A DNA stretch of 51,794 nucleotides from the NCBI RefSeq assembly GCF_000429565.1, contig NZ_AUCC01000014.1:1-51794 (forward strand), written 5' to 3'. The DNA comes from Arsenophonus nasoniae DSM 15247. Lineage in GTDB: Bacteria > Pseudomonadota > Gammaproteobacteria > Enterobacterales > Enterobacteriaceae. The notes beneath the pieces were generated by a model. The model worked only from the letters and a program-made list of their open reading frames with translations. It had not been told where the DNA came from and did no database searches. The position numbers and the translations under genes are program-made. This document shows positions 10,332-19,793 of the stretch, piece after piece. How positions within the stretch are numbered: position 1 is the stretch's first letter; the number at the start of each line of letters is the position of its first letter.

Positions 10332-11171
10332 TTAATTTAACCTCAAACAATATGGCAAAAGAAAATTGAATAATTCACGAGAATAATAGTGCCATACGGG
10401 TTGTTTTGGCTGAGTTAAAATACGGTTAACCGATAATATGGGCATTAAAGCATTAGTAATGATTACCTCATCACTATGTGCCAATATATTAGGATAGTCG
10501 CTGATATAGAAAAGTTCATAATCAGTATCAGATAAACAAGCAATAACCTGTTTGCGCATTACACCTTCAACACCAGCGTGATCTAAATTTGGCGTATATA
10601 TTTGTTTACCTTTACGCAAAAAAATATTTGCTGCACAACATCCAATCAATATGCCATTAGTGTCCGTCACTATAGCTTCATCAACATTCAATAATTCAAT
10701 TTGCTGTTTTATTAATATTTGCTCTAAGCGATTTAGATGTTTAATGCCTGCCAAATAAGGATTATTATTTACTGGTATGGTACTCAATGTTAAATCAATA
10801 CCCGTTTGCTGTTGATTTAAATAAATAGCTGGATAATCAGTTAACGAAATAATGACTGTGGCTTTGTTGAAGCCCGCTATGCTATACCCTCGCCCACCTT
10901 CACCTCGACTAATAATAATTTTAATAACGGCTAAATCCTTTTTATTCAATTGCGCCATCTTGTTTATATCAGCAGTCAATTTTTGCCAATCAGGTGTAGG
11001 TAAAAGTAGTCGTTTAACCCCTTTTTGTAATCGATAAATGTGATGCGATAATAAGGCAGGTTGATGTCCAACCACCCGAATTGTTGTAAAACAGCCATCA
11101 CCAAATTGAACAGCTCTATCCTCGACAGAAATATTATTTCGCTGCTCACCGTTAATCCAACATATCATCAT
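10332..11171 (-). CDS. pabC: Aminodeoxychorismate lyase PabC
   Basis: A PLP-dependent fold-type IV enzyme that converts 4-amino-4-deoxychorismate to p-aminobenzoate and pyruvate for folate. The PLP lysine is K144 in AGIKHLNRLEQ, and VQFGDGCFTTIRV near the N-terminus is diagnostic. At 279 aa it is slightly longer than E. coli PabC (269). It lies between the fabF terminator and mltG, as in E. coli. The start could be either of two adjacent ATG codons. Confidence 0.94.
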   Translation of the reverse strand: MMICWINGEQRNNISVEDRAVQFGDGCFTTIRVVGHQPALLSHHIYRLQKGVKRLLLPTPDWQKLTADINKMAQLNKKDLAVIKIIISRGEGGRGYSIAGFNKATVIISLTDYPAIYLNQQQTGIDLTLSTIPVNNNPYLAGIKHLNRLEQILIKQQIELLNVDEAIVTDTNGILIGCCAANIFLRKGKQIYTPNLDHAGVEGVMRKQVIACLSDTDYELFYISDYPNILAHSDEVIITNALMPILSVNRILTQPKQPVWHYYSRELFNFLLPYCLRLN

Positions 11172-11245
11172 GCTAACTTATTAACCAAACTGAATACCTA
11201 CTATTTATCGCTACATTTTATGGGAAACTTACCATTTACATCAAT

Positions 11246-11283
11246 AAAAAGGCCTCACCTTGACTTAGGTTGAGGCCTTTTTA
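11246..11283 (-). terminator. Bidirectional hairpin terminator downstream of fabF
   Basis: A 12-bp inverted repeat AAAAAGGCCTCA ... TGAGGCCTTTTT surrounds a short loop and leaves a T run on either strand. It sits between fabF (ends 11298) and pabC (starts 11171), so it should end fab-operon transcription and isolate pabC. Confidence 0.85.
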
Positions 11284-11297
11284 TAAGAAAATATCAA

Positions 11298-12563
11298 TTA
11301 ATTGACTTTACGAAAAATAATCGAGCCATTAGTGCCGCCAAAGCCAAAAGAATTGCATAATGCATACTGCATATCTTCAACTCTGCGAGCCTCTCCGGGT
11401 ACGAAATCTAGATGGCCGTTGTCTACTAGTTCGAGTAATTTACTATCGAGATTTTCAAGGTTAATTGTTGGAGGAATAAGTTGATCTCTTAACGACAAAA
11501 TCGTAAAGATAGCTTCAATTGCACCTGCCGCCCCTAATAAATGACCGGTCATCGATTTAGTCGAGCTAATCAATATGTTACTCGGTTCTGGATAAATCGA
11601 TGTAACGGCACGTGCCTCAGCGATATCTCCTGCCAGTGTTGATGTACCATGAGCATTAATGTAACCTACTTTTTTTGCGTCTATACCTGCATCGTGTAAT
11701 GCATTTGTCATGGCCAATGCTGCACCTTCACCATTCTCTGGTGGTGACGTCATATGATAGGCATCACTACTCATACCAAAACCAGCAAATTCAGCATAAA
11801 TTTTAGCGCCTCGGGCTTTAGCATGTTCATACTCTTCCAACACCAAAATACCCGCTCCATCACCTAATACAAAACCATCTCGATCCTGATCCCAAGGGCG
11901 GCTTGCTCGCTCAGGTTCGTCGTTACGTCTTGATAAGGCTTTAAGAGAGCCAAATCCAGCTATTCCTAAAGATGTACTTGCTTTTTCTGCGCCACCTGCC
12001 AGCATGATATCAGCGTCACCATAAGCAATAATACGTGCGGCATGACCGATGTTATGTACCCCCGAAGTACAAGCGGTAGCAATAGAGATAGTAGGACCTT
12101 TAAAGCCATAAATAATACTTAAATGTCCAGCCACCATGTTGATAATGGTTGAAGGAACAAAAAAAGGACTTACTTTACGTGGGCCATCAGTCAGTAAATT
12201 ATTACAGTTTTCCTGGATTAGGCCTAACCCACCAATGCCAGAGCCAATTGCCGCTCCAATACGATGCGCATTTTTTTCTGTGATTTCTATGTCTGCATCT
12301 TTGATAGCTTGTTTACCCGCTGCAAGCCCATATTGAATAAATAGATCCATCTTGCGCGCATCTTTGGCCGAAATACCATAATCGTCATGATTAAAATTTT
12401 TAACTAAACCGGCAAACTTGGTTGTATAGTTTTCAGTCATAAAATGCTCTATAAGGCAGATGCCACTCTGTCCAGCACATACAGCATTCCAAGATGATTC
12501 AACTGTGTTGCCGACAGGAGATAACATGCCGAGTCCAGTCACAACTACTCGACGCTTAGACAC
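11298..12563 (-). CDS. fabF: 3-oxoacyl-ACP synthase II (FabF)
   Basis: An elongating condensing enzyme of type II fatty acid synthesis. The catalytic triad is visible as C165 (ATACTSG), H305 (NAHGTST) and H341 (TGHLLGA), and the C-terminal [11 protein letters not shown] loop is present. The length of 421 aa is a little above E. coli (413). It is the last gene of the plsX-fabH-fabD-fabG-acpP-fabF cluster and follows acpP after about 100 bases. A strong hairpin terminator follows. Confidence 0.97.
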   Translation of the reverse strand: MSKRRVVVTGLGMLSPVGNTVESSWNAVCAGQSGICLIEHFMTENYTTKFAGLVKNFNHDDYGISAKDARKMDLFIQYGLAAGKQAIKDADIEITEKNAHRIGAAIGSGIGGLGLIQENCNNLLTDGPRKVSPFFVPSTIINMVAGHLSIIYGFKGPTISIATACTSGVHNIGHAARIIAYGDADIMLAGGAEKASTSLGIAGFGSLKALSRRNDEPERASRPWDQDRDGFVLGDGAGILVLEEYEHAKARGAKIYAEFAGFGMSSDAYHMTSPPENGEGAALAMTNALHDAGIDAKKVGYINAHGTSTLAGDIAEARAVTSIYPEPSNILISSTKSMTGHLLGAAGAIEAIFTILSLRDQLIPPTINLENLDSKLLELVDNGHLDFVPGEARRVEDMQYALCNSFGFGGTNGSIIFRKVN

Positions 12564-12605
12564 GTATATCCTCCAGAAAAAGAAATAAGTTTTGGTGAAA
12601 ATATA

Positions 12606-12623
12606 GGCGGTCGATCGACCGCC
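12606..12623. repeat. Perfect 18-bp palindrome between acpP and fabF
   Basis: GGCGGTCGATCGACCGCC is a perfect palindrome in the gap between acpP and fabF. As RNA it can form a 7-bp stem with a 4-base loop, but no clear T run follows on the minus strand. It could be an attenuator or processing hairpin that sets the high acpP to fabF ratio; that role is inference. Confidence 0.5.
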
Positions 12624-12664
12624 TGAATATGTGCATAAAAGCTCTCTATAATTAAATTTACAGC

Positions 12665-12907
12665 TTATCCTTTATGACTATTGATATAATCAATAGCTGC
12701 TTGCACTGTCGTGATTTTTTCTGCTTCTTCATCAGGAATTTCGGTATCAAACTCTTCTTCTAATGCCATGACTAGTTCAACAGTGTCAAGAGAATCCGCA
12801 CCTAAATCCTCAACGAATGAAGCATTATTTGTAACTTCCTCTTTTTTAACACCTAACTGTTCAGCAATTATTTTCTTAACACGTTCTTCTATATCTATAG
12901 TACTCAT
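12665..12907 (-). CDS. acpP: Acyl carrier protein
   Basis: A small acidic carrier of fatty acyl chains. The phosphopantetheine attachment Ser is S39 in [18 protein letters not shown] start at 12907 ([14 protein letters not shown]), which matches E. coli AcpP; the frame is open eleven codons further, but those extra residues are not conserved. The length of 80 aa compares with 78 in E. coli. It lies between fabG and fabF with a gap of about 150 bases upstream, which may hold its own promoter, as acpP is usually expressed above its neighbours. Confidence 0.97.
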   Translation of the reverse strand: MSTIDIEERVKKIIAEQLGVKKEEVTNNASFVEDLGADSLDTVELVMALEEEFDTEIPDEEAEKITTVQAAIDYINSHKG

Positions 12908-13056
12908 ACTATTTAAATTCCTATTAAAACTCGCTTTCACGATGATTTTCGTAGTTTAGATACAGGAAAGGCACAACCCAATCCTGGCTATTCGAACCTG
13001 ATTTCGCATTATTATATGCTATTTTAGCATTAATCATGCAAATGATTCATTGGTTT

Positions 13057-13791
13057 TTAAATCATACACATGCCACCATTGACATGTAATGTTTCACCCG
13101 TGATGTAAGCCGCCTCATCAGAAGCTAAGAATGCTACAGCACTGGCAATTTCTTTTGCATCACCGAGCCGCCCCACAGGAACATTAGCTAAAATGCCTGC
13201 TTGCTGTTCATCTGTCAATGCTCGAGTCATATCCGTTTCTATAAAACCAGGAGAAACAACATTCACTGTAATACCTCGGGTAGCCACTTCACGCGCTAAC
13301 GATTTACTAAAAGCGATAACACCTGCTTTAGCCGCTGCATAATTTGCCTGTCCTATATTACCCAATGTGCCGATCACCGAACCAACAGATATGATGCGAC
13401 CATAACGTTTTTTCATCATTGAACGCATTATAGCTTTGGATAAACTAAAGATCGAAGTTAAGTTTGTATCAATAACTTTGTTCCACTCTTCTTTTTTCAT
13501 TCGCAGCAATAGATTATCACTGGTAATACCTGCATTATTGACTAAAATATCAATTTCACCAAATTCTTCACAAATTTTAGATAGAGTACTATCAATAGAT
13601 TTAGTATCTGTCACATTCAAGACATAACCTTTGCCTTTATCACCAAGATAGCTACTAATCGCCTTAGCGCCTTCTTCGCTTGTAGCGGTACCAATTACTT
13701 TTGCACCACGTTCAGCCAGCAGCTCAGCTATTGATCGCCCGATACCACGACTTGCTCCAGTTACCAAGGCTATTTTTCCATCAAAACTCAT
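13057..13791 (-). CDS. fabG: 3-oxoacyl-ACP reductase (FabG)
   Basis: An SDR-family NADPH-dependent reductase of fatty acid synthesis. The nucleotide-binding TGASRGIG is at residues 11-18, with NNAG near 85, and the catalytic residues are S138, Y151 and K155 (YAAAKAG). Its 244 aa equal the E. coli length. It follows fabD after 7 bases and precedes acpP. Confidence 0.97.
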   Translation of the reverse strand: MSFDGKIALVTGASRGIGRSIAELLAERGAKVIGTATSEEGAKAISSYLGDKGKGYVLNVTDTKSIDSTLSKICEEFGEIDILVNNAGITSDNLLLRMKKEEWNKVIDTNLTSIFSLSKAIMRSMMKKRYGRIISVGSVIGTLGNIGQANYAAAKAGVIAFSKSLAREVATRGITVNVVSPGFIETDMTRALTDEQQAGILANVPVGRLGDAKEIASAVAFLASDEAAYITGETLHVNGGMCMI

Positions 13792-13798
13792 GTTTTCC

Positions 13799-14731
13799 TC
13801 AATTATTTATCAATGCAGCGTTTAATGATGCCGTATCATTAATTGCTGCTGAATTAATCGTACTCACAATGCGCTTAGTTAAACCAGTCAATACTTTACC
13901 TGGCCCTATTTCTAATAATTGCACGATCCCTTGCTCCGCCATGAATTCGATGGTTTCAACCCAGCGTACAGGATTATACAGCTGCCTGACTAAAGCATGC
14001 CGAATACCCTCTACCGAATTTTCGATTTTAACATCGACATTATTTACAACAGTGATGTTAGGTTTATTAAACACAACTGCTTCTAATGCTTGTGCTAATT
14101 TCTTTGCTGCGGGCTGCATCAATGCACAATGTGAAGGTACACTGACAGCCAATGGCAAAGTACGTTTTGCCCCAGCAACTTTACATAAGACTGCCGCTCT
14201 CTCAACAGCACTCTTTTCGCCCGCAATGACAACCTGACCAGGCGAATTAAAATTAACAGCCGAAACAACTTGACCTTGTGCAGCTTGCTGGCACGATGCT
14301 AATACCGATTCATTATCTAAACCAATAATTGCATACATAGCACCCATCCCTGCCGGCACAGACTCTTGCATCAATTGCCCGCGTAGTTCTACTAATTTGA
14401 CAGCGGACTTAAAATCGATGACATCGGCACAAACCAATGCAGAATATTCACCTAAACTATGGCCTGCCATAAGTTTAGGCATTTTGCTTTTTTTTTCCTG
14501 CCATACTCGAAAAATTGCCACAGATGCGGATAAAAGTGCTGGCTGCGTTTTCCAAGTTTTATTTAACTCCTCTTGCGAGCCATTCTGAACCAAATCCCAT
14601 AAATCATATCCCAAGACATTAGAAGACTCAGCAAACGTTTTCTCTACTACAGCAAACTCTTTCGCTAAATCAGCTAACATGCCTAGAGATTGAGAACCTT
14701 GGCCAGGAAAGATCATTGCAAAATTAGACAT
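13799..14731 (-). CDS. fabD: Malonyl-CoA:ACP transacylase (FabD)
   Basis: Transfers malonyl groups from CoA to ACP. The nucleophile is S92 in AGHSLGEYSALV and the catalytic His is H201 in VPSHCALM. The oxyanion-hole segment FPGQGSQSLGM is at residues 8-18. The length of 310 aa matches E. coli (309). It sits between fabH and fabG with short gaps. Confidence 0.97.
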   Translation of the reverse strand: MSNFAMIFPGQGSQSLGMLADLAKEFAVVEKTFAESSNVLGYDLWDLVQNGSQEELNKTWKTQPALLSASVAIFRVWQEKKSKMPKLMAGHSLGEYSALVCADVIDFKSAVKLVELRGQLMQESVPAGMGAMYAIIGLDNESVLASCQQAAQGQVVSAVNFNSPGQVVIAGEKSAVERAAVLCKVAGAKRTLPLAVSVPSHCALMQPAAKKLAQALEAVVFNKPNITVVNNVDVKIENSVEGIRHALVRQLYNPVRWVETIEFMAEQGIVQLLEIGPGKVLTGLTKRIVSTINSAAINDTASLNAALINN

Positions 14732-14750
14732 TTTTATTTTCCTGTATAAC

Positions 14751-15704
14751 TTAAAAACGGATCAGCGCTGAACCCCAAGTAAAACCGCCACCAAATGCTT
14801 CAAGTAATACCATTTGCCCTCGCTGAATACGGCCATCTCTGACAGCTTCATCAAATGCTGTCGGTACCGAAGCCGCTGAAGTATTACCATGTCTATCCAG
14901 AGTAATAACCACTTTATCAATTGGCATAGCCAATTTTTTTGCTGTTGCTTGAATTATCCGTAAATTAGCTTGATGAGGGACTAACCAATCTAATTTTGAT
15001 TTATCTAGCGCATTTTTTTCTAATGTTTCATCCACAATATTAGCTAATTCATTCACCGCTACCTTAAAAACCTCATTACCCGCCATTGTCACATAAGTTG
15101 GTTCTGAGTGTTCACTATGCTCTTGATGACGTAAAGTTAGCAAATCACCGTAATTACCATTGGCATGTAAATGAGTTGACAAAATCCCTGGCTCTTGTGA
15201 ACAGCCGACAACGATTGCACCCGCGGCATCACCAAATAAAATGAGTGTACTACGATCATTCGGATCTAATACTCTAGATAATATATCAGAACCGATAACT
15301 AATGCCTTCTTTGCCATGCCAGTTCTAATAAACTGATCACTAATACTTAATGCATAAGTGAAGCCAGCACATGCCGCAGCAACATCAAATGCGGCACAGT
15401 TTTGAATACCTAATATTTGCTGAATTTGGCAAGCTGCACTGGGAAAAGCATGAGTTGAAGAAGTCGTTGCTACAATGATTAAATCAATTTCATTAGCTGC
15501 GATGCCGGCCATTAGCAACGCTTTTTGCGCAGCTTTAGCCCCCATTGTAGATACGTTATCTTCTCCTGTTGCAATGCGGCGTTCTTTAATACCTGTACGG
15601 GTAGTTATCCATTCGTCAGAGGTATCTACCATTTTTTCTAAATCAGCATTCGTACGAATCTGTACAGGCAAATAACTGCCAGTACCTAAGATTTTTGTAT
15701 ACAT
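14751..15704 (-). CDS. fabH: 3-oxoacyl-ACP synthase III (FabH)
   Basis: Starts fatty acid synthesis by condensing acetyl-CoA with malonyl-ACP. The active site is C112 (AAACAGF), H244 (VPHQANLRI) and N274 (HGNTSAAS), identical in position to E. coli FabH, which has the same 317-aa length. It follows plsX by 6 bases. Confidence 0.97.
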   Translation of the reverse strand: MYTKILGTGSYLPVQIRTNADLEKMVDTSDEWITTRTGIKERRIATGEDNVSTMGAKAAQKALLMAGIAANEIDLIIVATTSSTHAFPSAACQIQQILGIQNCAAFDVAAACAGFTYALSISDQFIRTGMAKKALVIGSDILSRVLDPNDRSTLILFGDAAGAIVVGCSQEPGILSTHLHANGNYGDLLTLRHQEHSEHSEPTYVTMAGNEVFKVAVNELANIVDETLEKNALDKSKLDWLVPHQANLRIIQATAKKLAMPIDKVVITLDRHGNTSAASVPTAFDEAVRDGRIQRGQMVLLEAFGGGFTWGSALIRF

Positions 15705-15710
15705 TTTGCT

Positions 15711-16748
15711 TTAATCACTCTTGGGTAGTAAGGTATTCAAGCGAGTCGCAATTCTATTAGGAATTTGCTTTTCTACCGCCTGAATCGCCTGTTCAATTGC
15801 AGCCTTAAATGCTTTTTGGTTTGCCGCTCCATGACTTTTAATTACAATACCCTGTAATCCTAAAAGTGAAGCACCATTATATTGATCAGGATCCAGGTGC
15901 CCAAAACGTTTTGTAATACGTTTTTGTAACCAAGGTTTAATCAACTTCATCAGCCACGATGAGATCTTATTTTCTGTAGTTGAAGACTTTACTAAAGATA
16001 AAATAACGCGTATTACACCTTCCATTGTTTTCAACGTCACATTACCTGCGAAGCCGTCACAAACGAATACATCAGTTTTACCCGTCAATAACTCATTACC
16101 TTCTACATAACCAATATAATTTATAGAAGGTGTTGCTTTTAATATTGAGGCGGCTTCGCGGATATTATCTAAACCCTTACTTTCCTCTTCACCGATATTT
16201 AATAATGCTACACGTGGATTGCTTATATGTGCAATCTCTTCAGCCATTACTGATCCCATCACGGCAAATTGCACTAGCATTTGACTATTGCAGTTAACAT
16301 TAGCACCTAAATCAAGTACAACAGTTTTACCTTGTTTTTGATTTGGCAAAATCGTTGTCAGCGCTGGCCTTTCAATACCATGTATTGTTTTCAATAGGAG
16401 TTTTGCTAACCCCATAAGCACAGCAGTATTTCCAGCACTAATACATGCTTGAGCCTGACCAGACTTCACTAATTCTAACGCAATCCGCATTGACGAACCT
16501 TTACTTTGTCTAATTGCTTGTAAGGGCTTCATATCATTAGCAATAGCATATTCTGCAGGTATAATTTGCAAACGATCACGCAGCTCAGCACGCTGATCTG
16601 CAAGCAGTGGGTTTAAAATCTCGGGAATACCGACCAGTAATAATCTTAATTGTGGGTTAGATGCAAGTGCCTGCAATGCAGCAGGCACAATGATATGAGG
16701 ACCTTTGTCCCCACTCATCGCATCTAATGCTAAGATTAAATTAGCCAA
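15711..16748 (-). CDS. plsX: Phosphate acyltransferase PlsX
   Basis: Makes acyl-phosphate from acyl-ACP for phospholipid synthesis. The N-terminal [12 protein letters not shown] and the central [18 protein letters not shown] and [13 protein letters not shown] segments are diagnostic. The length of 345 aa is normal. It lies between rpmF and fabH, so ribosomal protein, fatty acid and phospholipid genes are in one transcription unit, as in E. coli. Confidence 0.96.
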   Translation of the reverse strand: MANLILALDAMSGDKGPHIIVPAALQALASNPQLRLLLVGIPEILNPLLADQRAELRDRLQIIPAEYAIANDMKPLQAIRQSKGSSMRIALELVKSGQAQACISAGNTAVLMGLAKLLLKTIHGIERPALTTILPNQKQGKTVVLDLGANVNCNSQMLVQFAVMGSVMAEEIAHISNPRVALLNIGEEESKGLDNIREAASILKATPSINYIGYVEGNELLTGKTDVFVCDGFAGNVTLKTMEGVIRVILSLVKSSTTENKISSWLMKLIKPWLQKRITKRFGHLDPDQYNGASLLGLQGIVIKSHGAANQKAFKAAIEQAIQAVEKQIPNRIATRLNTLLPKSD

Positions 16749-16777
16749 GGCATTAATCGTTTAATAATTAACAACAA

Positions 16778-16948
16778 TTATTTATTAATAACCTTGCGCC
16801 CACGGTAATAGCCATCAGCAGTCACATGATGACGCAAATGGGTTTCACCAGAAGTTTTATCTACTGACACTTCAGCAGTTGTCAATGCATCATGTGAGCG
16901 ACGCATACCACGTTTAGAACGAGTGGGTTTATTTTGTTGTACGGCCAT
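16778..16948 (-). CDS. rpmF: 50S ribosomal protein L32
   Basis: A 56-codon frame encodes [20 protein letters not shown] at its N-terminus and ends [11 protein letters not shown], matching L32 (57 aa in E. coli). It lies 12 bases after yceD and 29 bases before plsX, the conserved yceD-rpmF-plsX order. Confidence 0.96.
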   Translation of the reverse strand: MAVQQNKPTRSKRGMRRSHDALTTAEVSVDKTSGETHLRHHVTADGYYRGRKVINK

Positions 16949-16960
16949 TGACCTTACTCC

Positions 16961-17485
16961 TTAAGTACTTTTTTTTAAACTAGCTAATACTGCAAAGGGA
17001 TTTGGCTTTTCTGCCTCGTTAGGCAACTCACCAAAAACCATATCCGCGTCGGACACTTCACAGCGTTCAGAGTTATGAACCGGGATTACCGGCAAAGAGA
17101 GAATTATTTCATCTTCAATCATTGCTAGCAAATCTATTTCACCAAATTGATCAACAGTAATTGGCTCATACTCTTGGGGTAGTAACGCAATCCTCTCATC
17201 ATCAATGACAGGACTAAAACAATAAGTTACATGAACATGATGGTTAAAATTTTTACCACAACGTTCGCATTTTAACGTGACATCAACATTAGAATCGCCT
17301 TTTATGACAACTAAATGTTGATTATCTATTGCAAACGATAGTTCACTAGTTACATCACTATCTATACTTACTACTGATTCTACAACACGCAGAACTTGTT
17401 CAGGTGAATAATATCCTGAATAATCCAATTTTTTTTGTGCTGCGCGAAGCGCATCAATCGTTAAGGGTAATTTTACCTTTTGCAT
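16961..17485 (-). CDS. yceD: YceD/DUF177 protein (23S rRNA accumulation protein)
   Basis: The protein is collinear with E. coli YceD (173 aa) and starts MQKVKLPLT as that protein does. A CxxC pair (CERCGKN) and a later YCF and CEVS are conserved features, as are [23 protein letters not shown] and the C-terminal [10 protein letters not shown]. The family is linked to 23S rRNA accumulation; the mechanism is unknown. It heads the rpmF-plsX-fab transcription unit. Its promoter lies so close to the start codon that the mRNA would be almost leaderless (see findings). Confidence 0.93.
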   Translation of the reverse strand: MQKVKLPLTIDALRAAQKKLDYSGYYSPEQVLRVVESVVSIDSDVTSELSFAIDNQHLVVIKGDSNVDVTLKCERCGKNFNHHVHVTYCFSPVIDDERIALLPQEYEPITVDQFGEIDLLAMIEDEIILSLPVIPVHNSERCEVSDADMVFGELPNEAEKPNPFAVLASLKKST

Positions 17486-17494
17486 AAGGCGCGC

Positions 17495-17523
17495 ATATTA
17501 TCTTTGTAATGAGACATAGTCAA
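17495..17523 (-). promoter_or_regulatory. Sigma-70 promoter of the yceD-rpmF-plsX-fab unit
   Basis: On the minus strand TTGACT (17523-17518) and TAATAT (17500-17495) are separated by exactly 17 bases, near-consensus for sigma 70. The predicted start of transcription is only a few bases before the yceD ATG at 17485. Confidence 0.8.
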
Positions 17524-17627
17524 AGGAAAAGGCTGCTTTTGCTTATTTTTCCATCAAACATTCGCTATTTAAGCTCTATTTAGTTTAAAATGTCTTACCT
17601 CATTTAGCTATGCATTTTAGATATTTT

Positions 17628-18209
17628 ATGAAATCAATTGTATTGGCGTCAATGTCATCTTCACGCTATCAGCTGCTGGAAAAGTTAGGCTTACCATTTA
17701 CTGCTGATGCTCCAAATATTGATGAAACCCCCTTAATCAACGAATCGGCAACTTCTCTCGTCACTCGTTTAGCCACTGAAAAAGCAAAATCATTAGCGAT
17801 TAAATATCCAAACCATTTAATAATAGGTGCTGATCAAGTAGGTTTGCTAGACCATCAAATAATAGGAAAACCATTAACTCATACTGCGGCTATCAAACAA
17901 CTTAAGCAAGCTTCTGGCAAAAAAATCACCTTCTATACCGGCCTTTGTTTATTTGATAGTGAAACTGGAAAATACAAGACCAAATGTGAACTTTTCACCG
18001 TCTATTTTCGCCATTTGAATGATACGGAAATTGAAAATTATCTGATAAAAGAACAACCTTATCAATGCGCGGGAGCCTTTATGTCAGAAGGGTTAGGCAT
18101 TACATTATTTGAAAAACTTGTTGGACAGGATCCTAATACGTTAATCGGATTACCGTTAATTAGTTTAATCAATATGTTACGAGCTCACGGCATCAACCCT
18201 CTCAGTTAA
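17628..18209 (+). CDS. yceF: Maf-like nucleotide pyrophosphatase YceF
   Basis: A house-cleaning nucleoside triphosphate pyrophosphatase of the Maf family; the E. coli YceF subgroup acts on m7GTP. Motifs include ASMSSSRYQLLEKLGL near the N-terminus, DETP, IIGADQVG and GKPLT, plus the AGAFMSEGLGI segment. I start at 17628 (MKSIVLAS), matching the family start, rather than the in-frame ATG at 17610. The result is 193 aa, against 194 in E. coli. It is divergent from yceD and convergent with rluC. Confidence 0.93.
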   Translation: MKSIVLASMSSSRYQLLEKLGLPFTADAPNIDETPLINESATSLVTRLATEKAKSLAIKYPNHLIIGADQVGLLDHQIIGKPLTHTAAIKQLKQASGKKITFYTGLCLFDSETGKYKTKCELFTVYFRHLNDTEIENYLIKEQPYQCAGAFMSEGLGITLFEKLVGQDPNTLIGLPLISLINMLRAHGINPLS

Positions 18210-18229
18210 CGATATTACGACATACAAAA

Positions 18230-18263
18230 AGCAAACCGGTTGGTAAATTCAACCTGGTTTGCT
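18230..18263 (-). terminator. Shared terminator between yceF and rluC
   Basis: An inverted repeat AGCAAACCGGTTG (18230-18242) and CAACCTGGTTTGCT (18250-18263) pairs over 13 bp with one bulged base. On the minus strand it is followed by a run of five Ts, so it should terminate rluC and possibly yceF too. Confidence 0.75.
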
Positions 18264-18286
18264 AATTTGATTAGTTATGCACTATT

Positions 18287-19234
18287 CTATTGCTTACGTA
18301 ATATTGCCAAACAGCTTTTAAGTTGTTGGTCTAAAGGGGCGTTAAAAGTTAATCTTTCCTCACTGGACGGATGGATAAGTATTAATGAACTCGCATGCAA
18401 AAAAAGTCGTTTCAAACCGGTAATCGCTAACTGTTGATCAAAATCGAGATCACCATAACGGTTATCACAGGCAATAGGATGCTTTGCATATTGTGCGTGT
18501 ACCCTAATCTGATGAGTTCGCCCCGTTATTGGACTGGCTTTGACTAAAGTCGCATTAGAAAAACGTTCTTCAATTTTAAAATGGGTTTCTGAATATTTAC
18601 CATCGGTACCAACTTTCACTATCCGTTCGCCACTTTGTAAAATATTTTTTAATAAAGGGGCCTGAATAACTTTAATATGCGACGGCCATTGCCCTTTTAC
18701 CAGCGCAAGATACTGTTTTTGCATCTGTTTCAAACGCAACTGCTGATGTAATACCCTGAGCGCCGAACGTTTTTTAGCGATTAGTAAAACACCCGATGTT
18801 TCACGATCTAATCTATGTACAAGTTCCAAAAAACGTGCTTCAGGACGTAATATACGTAAAGCTTCAATAATACCAAAATTAACCCCACTACCACCATGAA
18901 CAGCCATACCGGAAGGTTTATTTAAAACCAGCAAATGGTCATCTTCGTAAAGTATACAATCGGAAAGTGCGGCTACCTTATCCAATTTTGCCGAAATAAC
19001 AGTCTGTTGCTTCTCTGCCTGCCGAACAGGTGGGATTCTAATTAAATCGCCCGCTTGAATTTTATATTCAGGTTTGATTCTACCGCTATTTATTCTTACT
19101 TCACCCTTGCGAATAATCCGGTAAATCATACTCTTAGGAACGCCTTTTAAACGTGTCAATAAAAAATTATCAATACGTTGGCCTGCTTCATCATTATCGA
19201 TAGTAACAAATTGAACCTGATTCTGTATTTTCAT
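18287..19234 (-). CDS. rluC: 23S rRNA pseudouridine synthase RluC
   Basis: Makes pseudouridines at positions 955, 2504 and 2580 of 23S rRNA. An S4 RNA-binding domain occupies about residues 18-75 (GQRIDNFLL ... IRKGEVRINSGR), followed by the RluA-type catalytic domain with the Asp at D143 in HRLDRETSG. The length of 315 aa compares with 319 in E. coli. The gene pair rluC-rne, divergent, is as in E. coli. Confidence 0.95.
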   Translation of the reverse strand: MKIQNQVQFVTIDNDEAGQRIDNFLLTRLKGVPKSMIYRIIRKGEVRINSGRIKPEYKIQAGDLIRIPPVRQAEKQQTVISAKLDKVAALSDCILYEDDHLLVLNKPSGMAVHGGSGVNFGIIEALRILRPEARFLELVHRLDRETSGVLLIAKKRSALRVLHQQLRLKQMQKQYLALVKGQWPSHIKVIQAPLLKNILQSGERIVKVGTDGKYSETHFKIEERFSNATLVKASPITGRTHQIRVHAQYAKHPIACDNRYGDLDFDQQLAITGLKRLFLHASSLILIHPSSEERLTFNAPLDQQLKSCLAILRKQ

Positions 19235-19793
19235 TATTTAATTATAACATTTTGTTAACATTTGAGTTTGTTAAATAGTGTGACCGAATATTATGATACC
19301 TTGTTTCCGCCTTTTTTTCTTAAACTTTGTCAATTCCTTTGTCAAATGCAATTTTTTCACATTTTTCCCTATAAAAAAGCAATAAACAGCAAAAGTTATC
19401 TTGATATCTACCCATAAGCAATGGAATAATGGACAGTCGCCATAATGTTTATTAAAACAAGCGTTGGCGTAATTTGAGATCTATCTATTTTATTTTGATG
19501 ACACATAAACGCAGCAATGGTGTAAGACGGTGTGTAAAATCAAAATAAATTATTGAATTGTGAACAAAGGTTTACTGGATTAGCTAAACTGTACATTGAA
19601 CGAATAAATTCAGCAACAGTACTAATTTAAGAATGCATCATTTTATTTAAACGTAGCTTCACCGAAAAATTGCGTTTCAATACAACCGACAACCGCGAGG
19701 TTGACGATTTTGTAAAAGTCACGAAACCATCGGTCAACAGTAACCATTTTTAGTCGCAACTTTTTTGACTTAGTAGAATAATGAGTATTTATA
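19235..19793 (+). promoter_or_regulatory. rluC-rne intergenic region with long structured rne leader
   Basis: 559 bases separate divergent rluC and rne. E. coli rne has a 5' UTR of roughly 360 bases through which RNase E controls its own mRNA, and the space here fits a similar leader. Near the gene, a CAACC-GCGA-GGTTG hairpin (19690-19703) overlaps an alternative longer pairing of GTTGACGAT (19700-19708) with ATCGGTCAAC (19729-19738). I cannot place the promoter with confidence. Confidence 0.5.
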
